Origin: an uncultured Prevotellaceae bacterium | Lineage (GTDB): Bacteria > Bacteroidota > Bacteroidia > Bacteroidales > Bacteroidaceae | Assembly (NCBI GenBank): GCA_937915745.1 | Contig: CALGGJ010000120.1 | Location: 1-20,354 of the forward strand | DNA length: 20,354 bases | Reading direction: 5' to 3' | Shown: positions 1-8,639 of the stretch, in pieces | Position numbering within the stretch: the stretch's first letter is position 1 | Layout: every line of letters begins with the position of its first letter | The notes under the pieces: model-generated | The model's input: only the letters and a program-made list of their open reading frames with translations | Database searches by the model: none | Told to the model about the DNA's origin: nothing | Position numbers and translations under genes: made by a program

Positions 1-53
1 AACCTGCTCGAAAATAAACTTAAAATCATCTAAACGCTAATGACCGATTTGGG
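1..53 (-). mobile_element. Partial copy of a MITE-like element (terminus only)
   Basis: The 53 bases at the window edge are identical, in reverse complement, to 10127-10179, the left end of the complete 262-bp element further on. The 17-bp terminal repeat CTAATGACCGATTTGGG lies at 37-53, so the element ends at 53 and extends out of the window. It stops one base before the stop codon of the neighbouring minus-strand gene (55-57). The perfect identity suggests recent movement or duplication. Confidence 0.75.
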
Positions 54-54
54 T

Positions 55-1287
55 TCAATGGAAGAACATATAGCTGATAATGATTGCTGCAACGATGCCG
101 GCAAAGTCGGCCAAAAGGCCACAGGTTACTGCATGGCGTGTCCTGCGTATCGCTACACTACCGAAATACACGGCAAGAATATAGAACGTGGTATCAGTGG
201 AACCCTGGAACACGCACGACAGACGGCCCACAAACGAGTCGGCACCATATTGCTGCATGGCGTCAACCATCATTCCACGTGCTCCACTGCCACTCAATGG
301 TTTCATCAGGGCTGTAGGCAATGCAGCAACAAAGTCGGTATCAAGTCCGCATCGACCAACTACCCACCCTATCCCGTCAATCACATAATCCATCGCACCC
401 GAGGCGCGGAACACTGCAATGCCCACAAGTATCGCAATAAGGTAGGGAATAATCTTGACGGCAGTTGAGAAACCGTCTTTTGCCCCATCGATGAATGCAT
501 CATACACGTTGATACGTTTCATCACCCCCGACAGAATAAACAGCATGATGATGACAAACAAGGTGATGTTGGCAAACTGAGTAGAAAAATCGTTCATGGC
601 ATCGGCCGACATCTTGCTCAGTCCCCAGATGGCACCGGCCACAAGCACACATAGTGTGCCGAGGAACAAGATTAACGTGCGGTTAAAGAGGTTGATACGC
701 TGTATGATGCTAGTTACTACAAGGCCAGCCATCGTACTGAAGAAGGTAGCAAGCAAAATTGGCACGAATACATCGGTGGGCTGTGCAGCACCCATCTGGG
801 CACGGAACACCAACACGCTGACCGGTATAATCGTGAGGCCGGAGGTGTTGAGCACCAAGAACATAATCATAGGATTTGAAGCCGTGTCCTTCTTCGGGTT
901 TATCTCTTGCAGCTGCTCCATAGCCTTCAAGCCCATAGGTGTGGCTGCATTGTCAAGGCCCAACATATTGGCCGATATGTTCATGAAGATGGTACCCATA
1001 ACAGGATGCCCCTTTGGTATGTCGGGGAATATTTTTGTCAGCACAGGCGACAACAACCTCGACGTGAAGGCAATAAGTCCGCCACGCTCGCCAATGCGCA
1101 TAATGCCCATCCAGAGCGACAACACACCGGTAAGACCCAACGATATCTCAAAACCAGTCTTTGCCGAACTAAACGTAGAATCCATTATTGCAGGAAACAC
1201 CTCGGTGTCGCCAAAACCTATGAGCCGGACAAGTGATACCACAAACGCTATCACGAAAAATGCAATCCAGATATAATTCAGTGCCAT
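55..1287 (-). CDS. Two-Gate nucleoside recognition domain membrane protein (SpmA-SpmB-like fusion)
   Basis: A 410-residue inner-membrane protein made mostly of hydrophobic segments. Two related halves can be seen. The first contains the stretch GERGGLIAFTSRLLSPVLTK and a conserved NMLGLDNAATPMGLKAM motif near residues 107-123. The second contains a long membrane segment, a GSGARGMM motif and a GSTDTTFYILAVYFGSV motif near residues 360-380. These match the Gate / nucleoside-recognition family. In Firmicutes spore maturation proteins SpmA and SpmB are separate; Bacteroidetes have them fused, as here. The transported or sensed substrate is not known. The ATG at 1287 gives the N-terminus MALNYIWIAFF, which enters the membrane at once. 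A minus-strand TAACTTTG -7 box lies at 1376-1383, giving a leader of about 80 bases. A mobile element begins one base after the stop, so no native terminator is visible. Confidence 0.85.
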   Translation of the reverse strand: MALNYIWIAFFVIAFVVSLVRLIGFGDTEVFPAIMDSTFSSAKTGFEISLGLTGVLSLWMGIMRIGERGGLIAFTSRLLSPVLTKIFPDIPKGHPVMGTIFMNISANMLGLDNAATPMGLKAMEQLQEINPKKDTASNPMIMFLVLNTSGLTIIPVSVLVFRAQMGAAQPTDVFVPILLATFFSTMAGLVVTSIIQRINLFNRTLILFLGTLCVLVAGAIWGLSKMSADAMNDFSTQFANITLFVIIMLFILSGVMKRINVYDAFIDGAKDGFSTAVKIIPYLIAILVGIAVFRASGAMDYVIDGIGWVVGRCGLDTDFVAALPTALMKPLSGSGARGMMVDAMQQYGADSFVGRLSCVFQGSTDTTFYILAVYFGSVAIRRTRHAVTCGLLADFAGIVAAIIISYMFFH

Positions 1288-1375
1288 GTACTAAATATTT
1301 TTGTGAAAAATATCTACTATTAAATCATACTACCCCGGAGGTGGATGACACCTACCCTCCACCCCTAAGGCCTTG

Positions 1376-1405
1376 CAAAGTTAACCATTTTAGGCCAAAG
1401 TGAAA
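1376..1405 (-). promoter_or_regulatory. Bacteroidetes-type promoter of the nucleoside-recognition gene
   Basis: Read on the minus strand, TAACTTTG at 1376-1383 matches the Bacteroidetes -7 consensus TAnnTTTG. A TTTC at 1402-1405 lies 18 bases upstream as a possible -33 element. Transcription would start near 1369. The leader to the ATG contains a weak 5-bp hairpin (1339-1353). Confidence 0.55.
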
Positions 1406-1475
1406 AGTGAAAATTAAAAAACAGTATCGGCACGCCACATTTCTCGGCTTGACACATCAACTTTTCACTATTAAC

Positions 1476-1507
1476 TTTCCATTTTTCACATATAATGGTT
1501 ACCTTTG
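1476..1507 (+). promoter_or_regulatory. Bacteroidetes-type promoter of the permease-ribBA unit, nearly leaderless
   Basis: TACCTTTG at 1500-1507 matches the TAnnTTTG -7 box, with TTTC at 1476-1479 and a 20-base spacer. The preferred ATG is at 1517, only 9 bases after the box, so the transcript should have almost no leader. The context AATGGTTAnCTTTGCA is shared, in opposite orientation, with the divergent promoter at 1376-1405. Confidence 0.6.
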
Positions 1508-1516
1508 CAGTCAGTT

Positions 1517-3337
1517 ATGCGCATAGTCAAGAAACTCGACATATACATACTGAAGAATTTCATCACACTATTCATCGGCACCTTCTGCATCAGCCTGTTT
1601 GCAGTGATGATGCAGTTCTTGTGGAAATTCATGGAAGAACTGGTGGGAAAAGGCCTGGGATATGATGTGATAGCCAAATTCTTCTTCTATGCAGCCGAGA
1701 CTCTCGTACCCATAGCCCTGCCGCTGGCCATACTGCTGGCCTCACTCATCTCGTTCGGCAATCTGGGCGAACGGTTCGAACTGCTGGCCATCAAGGCTGC
1801 AGGCATAAGTCTGTGGCGAACCATGCGGCCACTGCTCGTCGTCATGATGATACTCGCAGGGATATCGTTCTATTTTCAAGACGTTGTAACACCAAACGCA
1901 GAAAACCAGATATTGCTCTTCAGATACTCCATCATGCAGAAATCGCCCGAAGTGGATATACCCGAAGGCGTGTTTTACGACGGCATAAGCGGTATCAACC
2001 TCTACGTGAAACAAAAAGACAAAGAGACGGGTATGCTCTACGATGTCGTCATCTACAATATGCGCGACGGAGTAGATAACGTACACATAGTGCTGGCCGA
2101 CTCGGCCCGACTCGAGTCGAGTGCCGACAAACAGTTCATCCTGCTCCACCTATACAGTGGTGAACAGTTTGAAAACCTCAGGTCGGCCGCATTGATGACC
2201 AAGAACGTACCCTACCGACGCGAGACATTCGTCAGACAAGACCTGCTCATCGACTTCGACACCAACCTCAACATGGCCGACAACGAAACATTCTCGGGGG
2301 CAGCCAAGACAAAACGGATAGACCGCCTGCTGACAGACATCGACTCGCTCAAACACGATGCCGACAGCCTGGGACGAGGCTACTACCAGGACATGAAGCA
2401 TGGGGTGCTATACGTCTATCGCATGGACGACATCGATAAGACCGACAGTCTGAAAGCCTGCGGTGCATTTCAATCTGTTGATATCGACACACTGTTTGCA
2501 CACATGACCACATCCGAACAGCAGGCAACAGTGAGAGCAGCAATCAACCGAGTGCAACAACAACAGATGGACGTAGATTTCAAGGCCGGAATCATGAAAG
2601 CACAAGACGCAGAAATACGCAACCATCAAATGAAATTCTGGGAAAAAATAACACTGGCACTCACATGCCTCGTGTTTTTCTTCATCGGAGCACCCCTCGG
2701 AGCCATCATCCGCAAAGGCGGACTCGGGCTATCCGTAGTCGTAGCCGTGGTAATCTTCATTGCATACTACATAATCAACATCGGAGGGCAGAAAATGGCG
2801 AAGACAGGCACCGTGCCAGTAGAAGTAGGCATGTGGTTGAGCACCATAGTACTGGCACCGATAGGGGCATTCCTCACTATAAAATCAAACAAAGACTCGG
2901 TAGTATTCAATTTCGACACATACAAACAATTCTTCAATCGCCTGCTCGGCATACGTCAGAAACGCCATATAGGCCGCAAAGAAGTCATCATCTACGATCC
3001 CGACTACTCAACTGCTGCCCTGCGCCTGCAATCATTGGCCGAAGCATGCAACGCCTATCGACGGAATTGGAAACCATGGCTCACTCTGAAAATACTGAAA
3101 GAAACCATCTGGTACCGCCCCGACACCCAACTCGTGCACATTTGCGATGAAATGGAATGGTGCGTTGAAGAACTGTCTAACAGTAAGAGTCGGAACATAC
3201 TGGTACACCTCAACCATATGCCTATCATACGTCAGGAACCACGATTCCACAACAGGCTGCGTCACGAACTGCGCTTGACACTTTCGGCATGCAACGACCT
3301 GCTGGGCGAGATCAAACAAATACAATCTGCACAATGA
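1517..3337 (+). CDS. LptF/LptG-family lipopolysaccharide export permease
   Basis: This YjgP/YjgQ-family inner-membrane subunit should work with LptB to extract LPS from the inner membrane and pass it to the periplasmic bridge. The 606-residue protein has N-terminal membrane segments (about 8-35, 50-80, 95-115) with a coupling-helix-like LGERFELLAIKAAGISLWR. A long periplasmic part follows (about 120-370), then the closing membrane block with FWEKITLALTCLVFFFIGAPLGAIIRKGG in family style. About 130 residues follow the last membrane helix, making it far longer than the roughly 360 residues of the E. coli proteins. The frame is open from a TTG at 1505, but that codon lies within the -7 box; ATG 1517 gives MRIVKKLDIYILKNF, a typical family start. 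It overlaps ribBA by ATGA. Sequence alone does not decide between LptF and LptG. Confidence 0.87.
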   Translation: MRIVKKLDIYILKNFITLFIGTFCISLFAVMMQFLWKFMEELVGKGLGYDVIAKFFFYAAETLVPIALPLAILLASLISFGNLGERFELLAIKAAGISLWRTMRPLLVVMMILAGISFYFQDVVTPNAENQILLFRYSIMQKSPEVDIPEGVFYDGISGINLYVKQKDKETGMLYDVVIYNMRDGVDNVHIVLADSARLESSADKQFILLHLYSGEQFENLRSAALMTKNVPYRRETFVRQDLLIDFDTNLNMADNETFSGAAKTKRIDRLLTDIDSLKHDADSLGRGYYQDMKHGVLYVYRMDDIDKTDSLKACGAFQSVDIDTLFAHMTTSEQQATVRAAINRVQQQQMDVDFKAGIMKAQDAEIRNHQMKFWEKITLALTCLVFFFIGAPLGAIIRKGGLGLSVVVAVVIFIAYYIINIGGQKMAKTGTVPVEVGMWLSTIVLAPIGAFLTIKSNKDSVVFNFDTYKQFFNRLLGIRQKRHIGRKEVIIYDPDYSTAALRLQSLAEACNAYRRNWKPWLTLKILKETIWYRPDTQLVHICDEMEWCVEELSNSKSRNILVHLNHMPIIRQEPRFHNRLRHELRLTLSACNDLLGEIKQIQSAQ

Positions 3338-4536
3338 ATACATTCAGTACTATAGAAGAAGCTTTGCACAACTTCAGGCAAGGTAAATTTGTAATCGTGG
3401 TTGACGACGAAGACCGCGAAAACGAAGGCGACTTCATTACCCCCGCCGAACTGATTACCCCCGACAAGGTGAACTTCATGCTTCGCGAAGGCCGTGGAGT
3501 ACTCTGCGCACCAATCACCATATCGCGAGCTCAGGAACTGGGACTCCCACATCAAGTCGATCACAACACTTCAATGCTCGGCACCCCATTCACCGTCACC
3601 GTCGATAAACTAGACGGATGCACAACCGGAGTATCGGCACACGACCGTGCTGCAACCATTAAGGCACTGGCCGACCCCACATCATCGCCCGATACCTTCG
3701 GACGTCCCGGACACATCAACCCACTCTATGCACAAGACGGCGGAGTACTGCGACGGGCCGGACATACAGAGGCTGCCATCGATTTGGCACGCCTGGCAGG
3801 ACTCCAACCAGCTGCTGCACTCATCGAAATACTCAACCCCGACGGAACAATGGCAAGGCTGCCACAACTGAAACAGAAAGCGACCGAACTAGGTATGCCG
3901 CTCATACAGATAAAAGACATTATTGCATACCGGCTCGAACGCGAATCGCTGGTGGAACGCGGTGTAGAAGCCGACCTCCCCACCGACTACGGACACTTCC
4001 ATATCATTCCATTCAGACAAAAAAGCAATGGGTTGGAACATGTGGTACTCATCAAAGGCACATGGGAGAAAGACGAACCAGTACTGGTGAGGATGCATTC
4101 ATCGTGTGCCACAGGCGACATCTTCGGCAGCAAACGATGCGACTGCGGCGACCAGCTCCACCGCTCTATGCAACTCATCGAACGTGAAGGCAAGGGGTGC
4201 ATCGTATATCTCATGCAAGAAGGACGAGGCATCGGACTCATGAATAAGATTGCTGCATACAAACTGCAAGAACAGGGACTCGACACCGTAGATGCAAACA
4301 TACACCTGGGATTCGACCCCGACCTGCGCGACTACGGAGTGGGCGCACAGATTCTGCGATTCCTCAACATAAGCAAAATCAGGCTCATCACCAACAACCC
4401 CGTAAAGCGAGTAGGCCTCGAAGGATACGGACTACAAATTGTAGAAAACGTGCCAATTGAAATCACGCCTAACCAATACAACGAGCACTACCTGCGCACA
4501 AAAAAAGAGCGAATGGGTCACAACCTCCACCTCTGA
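3334..4536 (+). CDS. ribBA: Bifunctional 3,4-dihydroxy-2-butanone-4-phosphate synthase / GTP cyclohydrolase II
   Basis: This 400-residue enzyme catalyses both entry steps of riboflavin synthesis: ribulose 5-phosphate to DHBP, and GTP to the diaminopyrimidinone. The RibB half (about 1-205) has the acidic metal-binding motif DDEDRENEGD at 24-33, SAHDRA, and RAGHTEAAIDLARLAGL. The RibA half (about 206-400) has the zinc motif with Cys258, Cys269 and Cys271 (HSSCATGDIFGSKRCDCG), QEGRGIGL, DLRDYGVGAQIL with the expected catalytic arginine at 332, and TNNP. Both halves look active and the length is typical. The start is the ATG in the ATGA overlap with the upstream permease stop; the in-frame extension back to 3289 would lie inside the permease gene and does not look like RibB. 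Translation is probably coupled to the permease. Confidence 0.96.
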   Translation: MNTFSTIEEALHNFRQGKFVIVVDDEDRENEGDFITPAELITPDKVNFMLREGRGVLCAPITISRAQELGLPHQVDHNTSMLGTPFTVTVDKLDGCTTGVSAHDRAATIKALADPTSSPDTFGRPGHINPLYAQDGGVLRRAGHTEAAIDLARLAGLQPAAALIEILNPDGTMARLPQLKQKATELGMPLIQIKDIIAYRLERESLVERGVEADLPTDYGHFHIIPFRQKSNGLEHVVLIKGTWEKDEPVLVRMHSSCATGDIFGSKRCDCGDQLHRSMQLIEREGKGCIVYLMQEGRGIGLMNKIAAYKLQEQGLDTVDANIHLGFDPDLRDYGVGAQILRFLNISKIRLITNNPVKRVGLEGYGLQIVENVPIEITPNQYNEHYLRTKKERMGHNLHL

Positions 4537-4609
4537 ATACCACTTCAGACATACCCACACATTTTTCCACACACAATACATCTGTTTAACCATTAATTCT
4601 GCACTATAT

Positions 4610-5803
4610 ATGGAACTATCATCACGACTACAACGCCTGCAACCATCAGCCACCCTCGCCATGTCGCAACGTAGCGGCGAACTCAAGGCACAGGGCATCG
4701 ACGTAATCAACATGAGTGTGGGTGAACCCGATTTCAACACCCCCGACCACATCAAACAAGCTGCACACGAGGCAATCAACCAAAACTACTCGCGCTACAG
4801 CCCTGTACCCGGATATCCCGAACTAAAGCAAGCCATTGCTGATAAGCTGAAGAACGAGAACGGACTCACCTACCAACCGTCACAGATACTCTGCTCAAAC
4901 GGAGCAAAACAATCGGTGTGCAACACCATAATGGCACTCATCGGCCCAGGAGACGAAGTCATCATACCAGCCCCCTACTGGGTGAGCTATCCACAGATGG
5001 TGCTTCTGGCAGAAGGCACACCCATTTTCGTAGAAGCCACCATCAGTCAAGACTTTAAGATAACCCCTGCACAGCTCGAAGCAACCATAACACCACGCAC
5101 CAAAGCGCTCATACTCTGCTCGCCATCCAATCCCACCGGCTCGGTATATAGCCGCGACGAACTCGAAGGGTTGAAAAACGTATTGGTGAAATACCCAGAC
5201 ATCATAGTCATTGCCGACGAAATCTACGAACACATCAACTACATAGGCCACCACGAGTCTATAGCTCAGTTCGATGACATCCGCGACCGAGTGGTTATCA
5301 TCAACGGAGTTAGTAAAGCCTACGCTATGACTGGATGGCGTATCGGTTTCATCGCAGCCCCCGAATGGATTGTGAAGGCCTGCAACAAACTGCAAGGCCA
5401 ATACACCAGCGGACCGTGCAGCGTGAGCCAGAAAGCAGCCGAAGCTGCCTACTGCGGTCCACAACAATGTGTTGAAAACATGCGCCAAGCCTTCCAACGC
5501 CGCCGCGACCTCATCGTCAGGCTGGCACGCGACATACCAGGCCTTGAAGTCAACCAGCCACAAGGTGCATTCTACCTCTTCCCCCGTTGCTCAGCATTCT
5601 TTGGAAAGACAGACGGCCGACACACCATCAACTCGAGCACCGACCTCGCAATGTACCTGCTTGAAGTTGGCCATGTGGCTACAGTTGGTGGCGATGCATT
5701 CGGCTCGCCAGAGTGTCTCAGAATGAGCTACGCCACAAGCGATGAAAACATCATCGAAGCAATGCGACGTATTAAATCAGCATTAGCCAAACTGAAAGAC
5801 TAA
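4610..5803 (+). CDS. PLP-dependent class I/II aminotransferase, aspartate aminotransferase type
   Basis: A 397-residue fold-type I aminotransferase resembling the Ib aspartate aminotransferases (AspB/AspC-like), which interconvert aspartate and 2-oxoglutarate with oxaloacetate and glutamate. Visible motifs are VGEPDFNTPDHI near 37-48, the phosphate-binding SNGAKQS near 96-102, SNPTG with Asn174, ADEIY with Asp203 and Tyr206, the Schiff-base lysine Lys236 in GVSKAYAMTGWRIG, and a C-terminal arginine in PECLRMSYA that would bind the substrate carboxylate. The ATG at 4610 gives the normal family N-terminus; upstream in-frame sequence to 4457 overlaps ribBA and is unlike the family. It follows ribBA by 73 bases and may be co-transcribed; only a weak -7-like TACATCTG (4577-4584) is seen in the gap. 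Substrate preference is inferred. Confidence 0.92.
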   Translation: MELSSRLQRLQPSATLAMSQRSGELKAQGIDVINMSVGEPDFNTPDHIKQAAHEAINQNYSRYSPVPGYPELKQAIADKLKNENGLTYQPSQILCSNGAKQSVCNTIMALIGPGDEVIIPAPYWVSYPQMVLLAEGTPIFVEATISQDFKITPAQLEATITPRTKALILCSPSNPTGSVYSRDELEGLKNVLVKYPDIIVIADEIYEHINYIGHHESIAQFDDIRDRVVIINGVSKAYAMTGWRIGFIAAPEWIVKACNKLQGQYTSGPCSVSQKAAEAAYCGPQQCVENMRQAFQRRRDLIVRLARDIPGLEVNQPQGAFYLFPRCSAFFGKTDGRHTINSSTDLAMYLLEVGHVATVGGDAFGSPECLRMSYATSDENIIEAMRRIKSALAKLKD

Positions 5804-5959
5804 GACATAGCTTTCATACGTTTACCTCGGCAAGGAGCGCCTCATCTTACGACACATAAACATTCGTTGTGACTGCTGTTCTGCACGGTGCATTATGTAA
5901 CGTAGAATCATTTATACAAGATTCGTATGTATAAGTTTCATACTTCTATTTATAAGTTA
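5804..5959. other. AT-rich spacer with a short direct repeat, no gene
   Basis: No plausible coding frame and no convincing intrinsic terminator is visible after the aminotransferase stop. A direct repeat TATAAGTTnCATA occurs near 5932-5963, its second copy running into the left flank of the inverted-repeat element. Confidence 0.4.
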
Positions 5960-6151
5960 CATATTAGATACACTCCTACGCTTCGCTCCGTCGGTATGAC
6001 AGACGGAAAGTGGTTCAGTTGAAATAGTCCGGAAAGTCCGTGCAAAATAGCATACTTTTGCATAGATAGGGCCTGCCTGTCGGCAGACAGGGCATTTCAA
6101 TGGAGTCATACCGACGGAGGTATGAAATACCGTAGGAGCGTATCTGCATAT
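5960..6151. mobile_element. 182-bp nested inverted-repeat element (MITE/REP-like) with CATAT direct repeats
   Basis: The element body is 5965-6146. Its ends are inverted copies: 5966-5980 pairs with 6131-6145 at 14 of 15 positions. Inside, 5986-6000 pairs perfectly with 6105-6119 (CTCCGTCGGTATGAC and its complement), then TTGAAAT 6019-6025 with ATTTCAA 6094-6100, and TGCAAAA 6041-6047 with TTTTGCA 6056-6062. A further small hairpin lies at 6076-6091. CATAT occurs exactly outside both ends (5960-5964 and 6147-6151), as expected of a 5-bp target duplication. There is no coding sequence. It sits between two convergent genes, where a strong RNA fold could also end transcription from both sides. 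Confidence 0.6.
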
Positions 6152-6176
6152 GAAACAAATATTTGCGAATCTTAAA

Positions 6177-8531
6177 TCATTTATTGAATTGGAGGTTTTC
6201 TACGTGTGAGCCGACAAACATAGGCACATAGTCGCTGGTAGCATACCAACGGGGCTTGTCGGACATCTCATCGCAGATGGTACGACCATTGATTTTCAGA
6301 CCTTCGAAGGTGACGTTCTTCACTTTGTGGTTGGCATCGTAACCGGTAATGATAGACAGATTGGGAGTCTGACCGCTGTAGCGTATGTTGCGGAAAGTGA
6401 CGTTTTCCACACCACCACCTGGAGCGGTGCAATACTTAGAGTTCCATCCCACGCGCACTTGCAGCAGGCAGCCTTGGTTTATCTGCTCGATTCTGATATT
6501 ATCAAAGACAGCATCCTTGACGTAGTTGCCATCACCACAGTTAATGGTCATGCAGCCCTGATACTCTATCTGCGCCTCACTCTGGCAGATGATGTCGATG
6601 TTATCGTAGCGAAGGTTTACCAACGAGTCGCCTACCTCCGGGTTTCCATGCAGACCAATCATGATGGGGTGTGCTACGTCGGCCCATAGCGTAGAGTTGG
6701 TCATGCGGACATTACGTACAGAGCCCTTGAAGCCCTTGCGGGTGGCGTAGGCTGTGGTACAGTCGTCGCTGTTGCGGCAGAACACGCGGTCGTAGAGAAT
6801 GTTGCTGGAGCCACCGAAGATATTCAGACCATCGCCCCACTGCGGATGGGAAATAGACCGCACGTCGTGGAGTGTCACGCCATCTGACTCGCCAATAGGA
6901 CAGGTGTTGAGAATCAGTCCATCAATAAGTATATTCTTTGAGCGATGCACATGGCAACCCTCGTAGCCATTGGCTGGTCGGGCAATGCCACGGCCCAGGA
7001 TGCTCACATTCTCGGCATCCTCGATAGCGAAGGTCCCTGTGAAATAGCTGCCGCCTGCCAGGTATAAAGTGGTGTTAGAAGGCACACGTATCGTCTCATC
7101 GGTATAAAAATCAGGTGCATAGTAAACAAAGTTACGCCCCTGCTGCTTGGCATCTTGCTCTGCCTCTTCCTTAGTCTGAGGGGGCTTCGAGGTGAAGAGC
7201 AGCAGATTGTCGGTGATGTTGCCGTCAAACTCTACGCTTACGTTTTCTGGTTGGAAGAGCAGGAACTGGAGGGTGGAGTCGTTTTGGATGTTGGCAATCG
7301 TACCGCGATAGTCGGGACGGATGCGGGCAGTCTTATACTTCTTGTTTTTACAAATGACGCGCACGAAGACATCGCCCGTGAAGTCGAAAAAGGCGTAGGA
7401 AATCTCGGAAATCTTGTGTCCGGTGCCTCCGCCGCCTACAGGCGCATTTACTTTAGCCATATAGGTTTCTATCCTTGTCCACTCCTTTTGCCCTCGCGGC
7501 TGAATATAGACTTCGTAATCGTGTTTCAGCGGCGCTCTTTCAGGTGCAGAATATGTGAATACCTGATGCAACTTTGCACCCTCCTTGACTCCTTTTATGC
7601 TGAACTGGTCGGCCTCAGGATTGCGCTTCACCTCTCCGCGTTTCTCGGCACTGGCCTGTAAATCGAGAATCTTCTTGGTGTATGGCATCTTCAGACCGCG
7701 ACGTCCTACATAGTGGCGGTATGGCAGGTCGTAAATGCAGCGTATGCGGCCACGCCCCATCTCGCCTGGCTCGGTCCAGTCGTTGTAGAGACCGGTGCAG
7801 TCGGTCCACGTCTCGAATGGGACGTCGTAGCCAAGATTGTACCTGGCTGTATATTCAATGCCTTTCAGTAATCGGTTGTCGAGTGCACCCCAGAGGTCAT
7901 CGCCCTGCTCCCATGCCATCTCGCAGGTCTCACAGAGAGCACCCAGTCCCAGCTGGGCATGTCCTTGGTCGCGTCCTGTCTCCTGGCACTGGCCAGTCGG
8001 ACTGATGTAACGTGGGAGTGAACCGTTGTCATTGGCATGGAGGAAGTAATCGACGGCAGAATCGTAAACCACACGGTCTCTCAGGAAAATACCGCAGGCC
8101 ATACGCAGTCGGTTGACGATAGCGCCCCAATTGCCGTTAGCGTAAGGGCTATCGGCCTCAAACCTGTTAATGACGGGCAGTATTGCACGGTGAATCATAT
8201 CCGACCATGCGGGTGTCTGATACTTATCTAACAATGTCATCGCACGTACGAGCCAGAAAGCCTGTATGGCACAGAGTGGTGCGTCGTGGCCATCGAAGCG
8301 CTGCAGGGTCTGTGAGTATGCATTGATAATCATGACAGCCGTGGCAGTATCTCCTTGTTGGGCACTCGTCAGTGCCTTGTACATGTCGCGCTCGCTGCCA
8401 CCTTTGGTACCAGCATACTGTCCGTCGCGAGCCACTACCTCGTAAGGGCCGGCCATTGTATAAGTATCTTGTGCCCCAATATTAATGGAATACAACATTG
8501 CGAAGACGCTTAGCATAAAACAATTTCTCAT
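6177..8531 (-). CDS. Secreted alginate-lyase-like toroid fused to a GH28-like right-handed beta-helix
   Basis: A protein of 784 residues from the ATG at 8531, which starts a clear signal peptide (MRNCFMLSVFAMLYSINIGA, then Gln). The frame also opens eight codons earlier (8555), but those residues would precede the signal peptide. Residues about 40-235 resemble the Alginate_lyase (PF05426) alpha-toroid, with GNWGA near 133-137 and GQCQETGRDQGHAQ near 180-193. A beta-sandwich-like segment follows (about 310-410). Residues about 410-784 form a parallel beta-helix with a GH28-like order of acidic motifs: GDGLNIF, NSDDCTTAY and HPIMIGLHG. The likely target is an acidic, uronate-containing polysaccharide, bound or cleaved at the surface or in the periplasm. 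Which half is catalytic cannot be told. A Bacteroidetes -7 box lies at 8617-8624. The gene is convergent with the aminotransferase. Confidence 0.75.
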   Translation of the reverse strand: MRNCFMLSVFAMLYSINIGAQDTYTMAGPYEVVARDGQYAGTKGGSERDMYKALTSAQQGDTATAVMIINAYSQTLQRFDGHDAPLCAIQAFWLVRAMTLLDKYQTPAWSDMIHRAILPVINRFEADSPYANGNWGAIVNRLRMACGIFLRDRVVYDSAVDYFLHANDNGSLPRYISPTGQCQETGRDQGHAQLGLGALCETCEMAWEQGDDLWGALDNRLLKGIEYTARYNLGYDVPFETWTDCTGLYNDWTEPGEMGRGRIRCIYDLPYRHYVGRRGLKMPYTKKILDLQASAEKRGEVKRNPEADQFSIKGVKEGAKLHQVFTYSAPERAPLKHDYEVYIQPRGQKEWTRIETYMAKVNAPVGGGGTGHKISEISYAFFDFTGDVFVRVICKNKKYKTARIRPDYRGTIANIQNDSTLQFLLFQPENVSVEFDGNITDNLLLFTSKPPQTKEEAEQDAKQQGRNFVYYAPDFYTDETIRVPSNTTLYLAGGSYFTGTFAIEDAENVSILGRGIARPANGYEGCHVHRSKNILIDGLILNTCPIGESDGVTLHDVRSISHPQWGDGLNIFGGSSNILYDRVFCRNSDDCTTAYATRKGFKGSVRNVRMTNSTLWADVAHPIMIGLHGNPEVGDSLVNLRYDNIDIICQSEAQIEYQGCMTINCGDGNYVKDAVFDNIRIEQINQGCLLQVRVGWNSKYCTAPGGGVENVTFRNIRYSGQTPNLSIITGYDANHKVKNVTFEGLKINGRTICDEMSDKPRWYATSDYVPMFVGSHVENLQFNK

Positions 8532-8616
8532 AACGATGTTATCTACAATTTGCATGAATATGGATATCGGTACTCCAAAATGTAATGATACTTGACTTTG
8601 TGTCCGTTTGCACTCG

Positions 8617-8624
8617 CAAAGTTA
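8617..8624 (-). promoter_or_regulatory. -7 box upstream of the toroid/beta-helix gene
   Basis: On the minus strand this reads TAACTTTG, an exact TAnnTTTG -7 element. No good -33 element is seen at the usual distance. The leader to the ATG at 8531 would be about 80 bases. Confidence 0.45.
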
Positions 8625-8639
8625 CTCATTTTCCTAAAT

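Noticed and set aside
596..1276. Long plus-strand open frame of 226 codons
   Set aside because: It is antisense to the nucleoside-recognition gene, whose motifs and membrane helices are clear; the antisense product has no domain features.
1339..1353. Hairpin in the leader of the nucleoside-recognition gene
   Set aside because: Only 5 bp (AGGTG with CACCT); no riboswitch motif could be recognised, so no functional claim is made.
1505..1516. TTG start four codons upstream of the permease ATG
   Set aside because: The codon is part of the predicted -7 box, and ATG 1517 gives the family-typical N-terminus.
4895..5563. 222-codon minus-strand frame
   Set aside because: Shadow of the aminotransferase gene; composition is that of an antisense frame with no recognisable domain.
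5823..5843. Possible terminator after the aminotransferase
   Set aside because: Only a 3-bp GGC/GCC pairing and no T-tract; the nested inverted-repeat element downstream is a better candidate.
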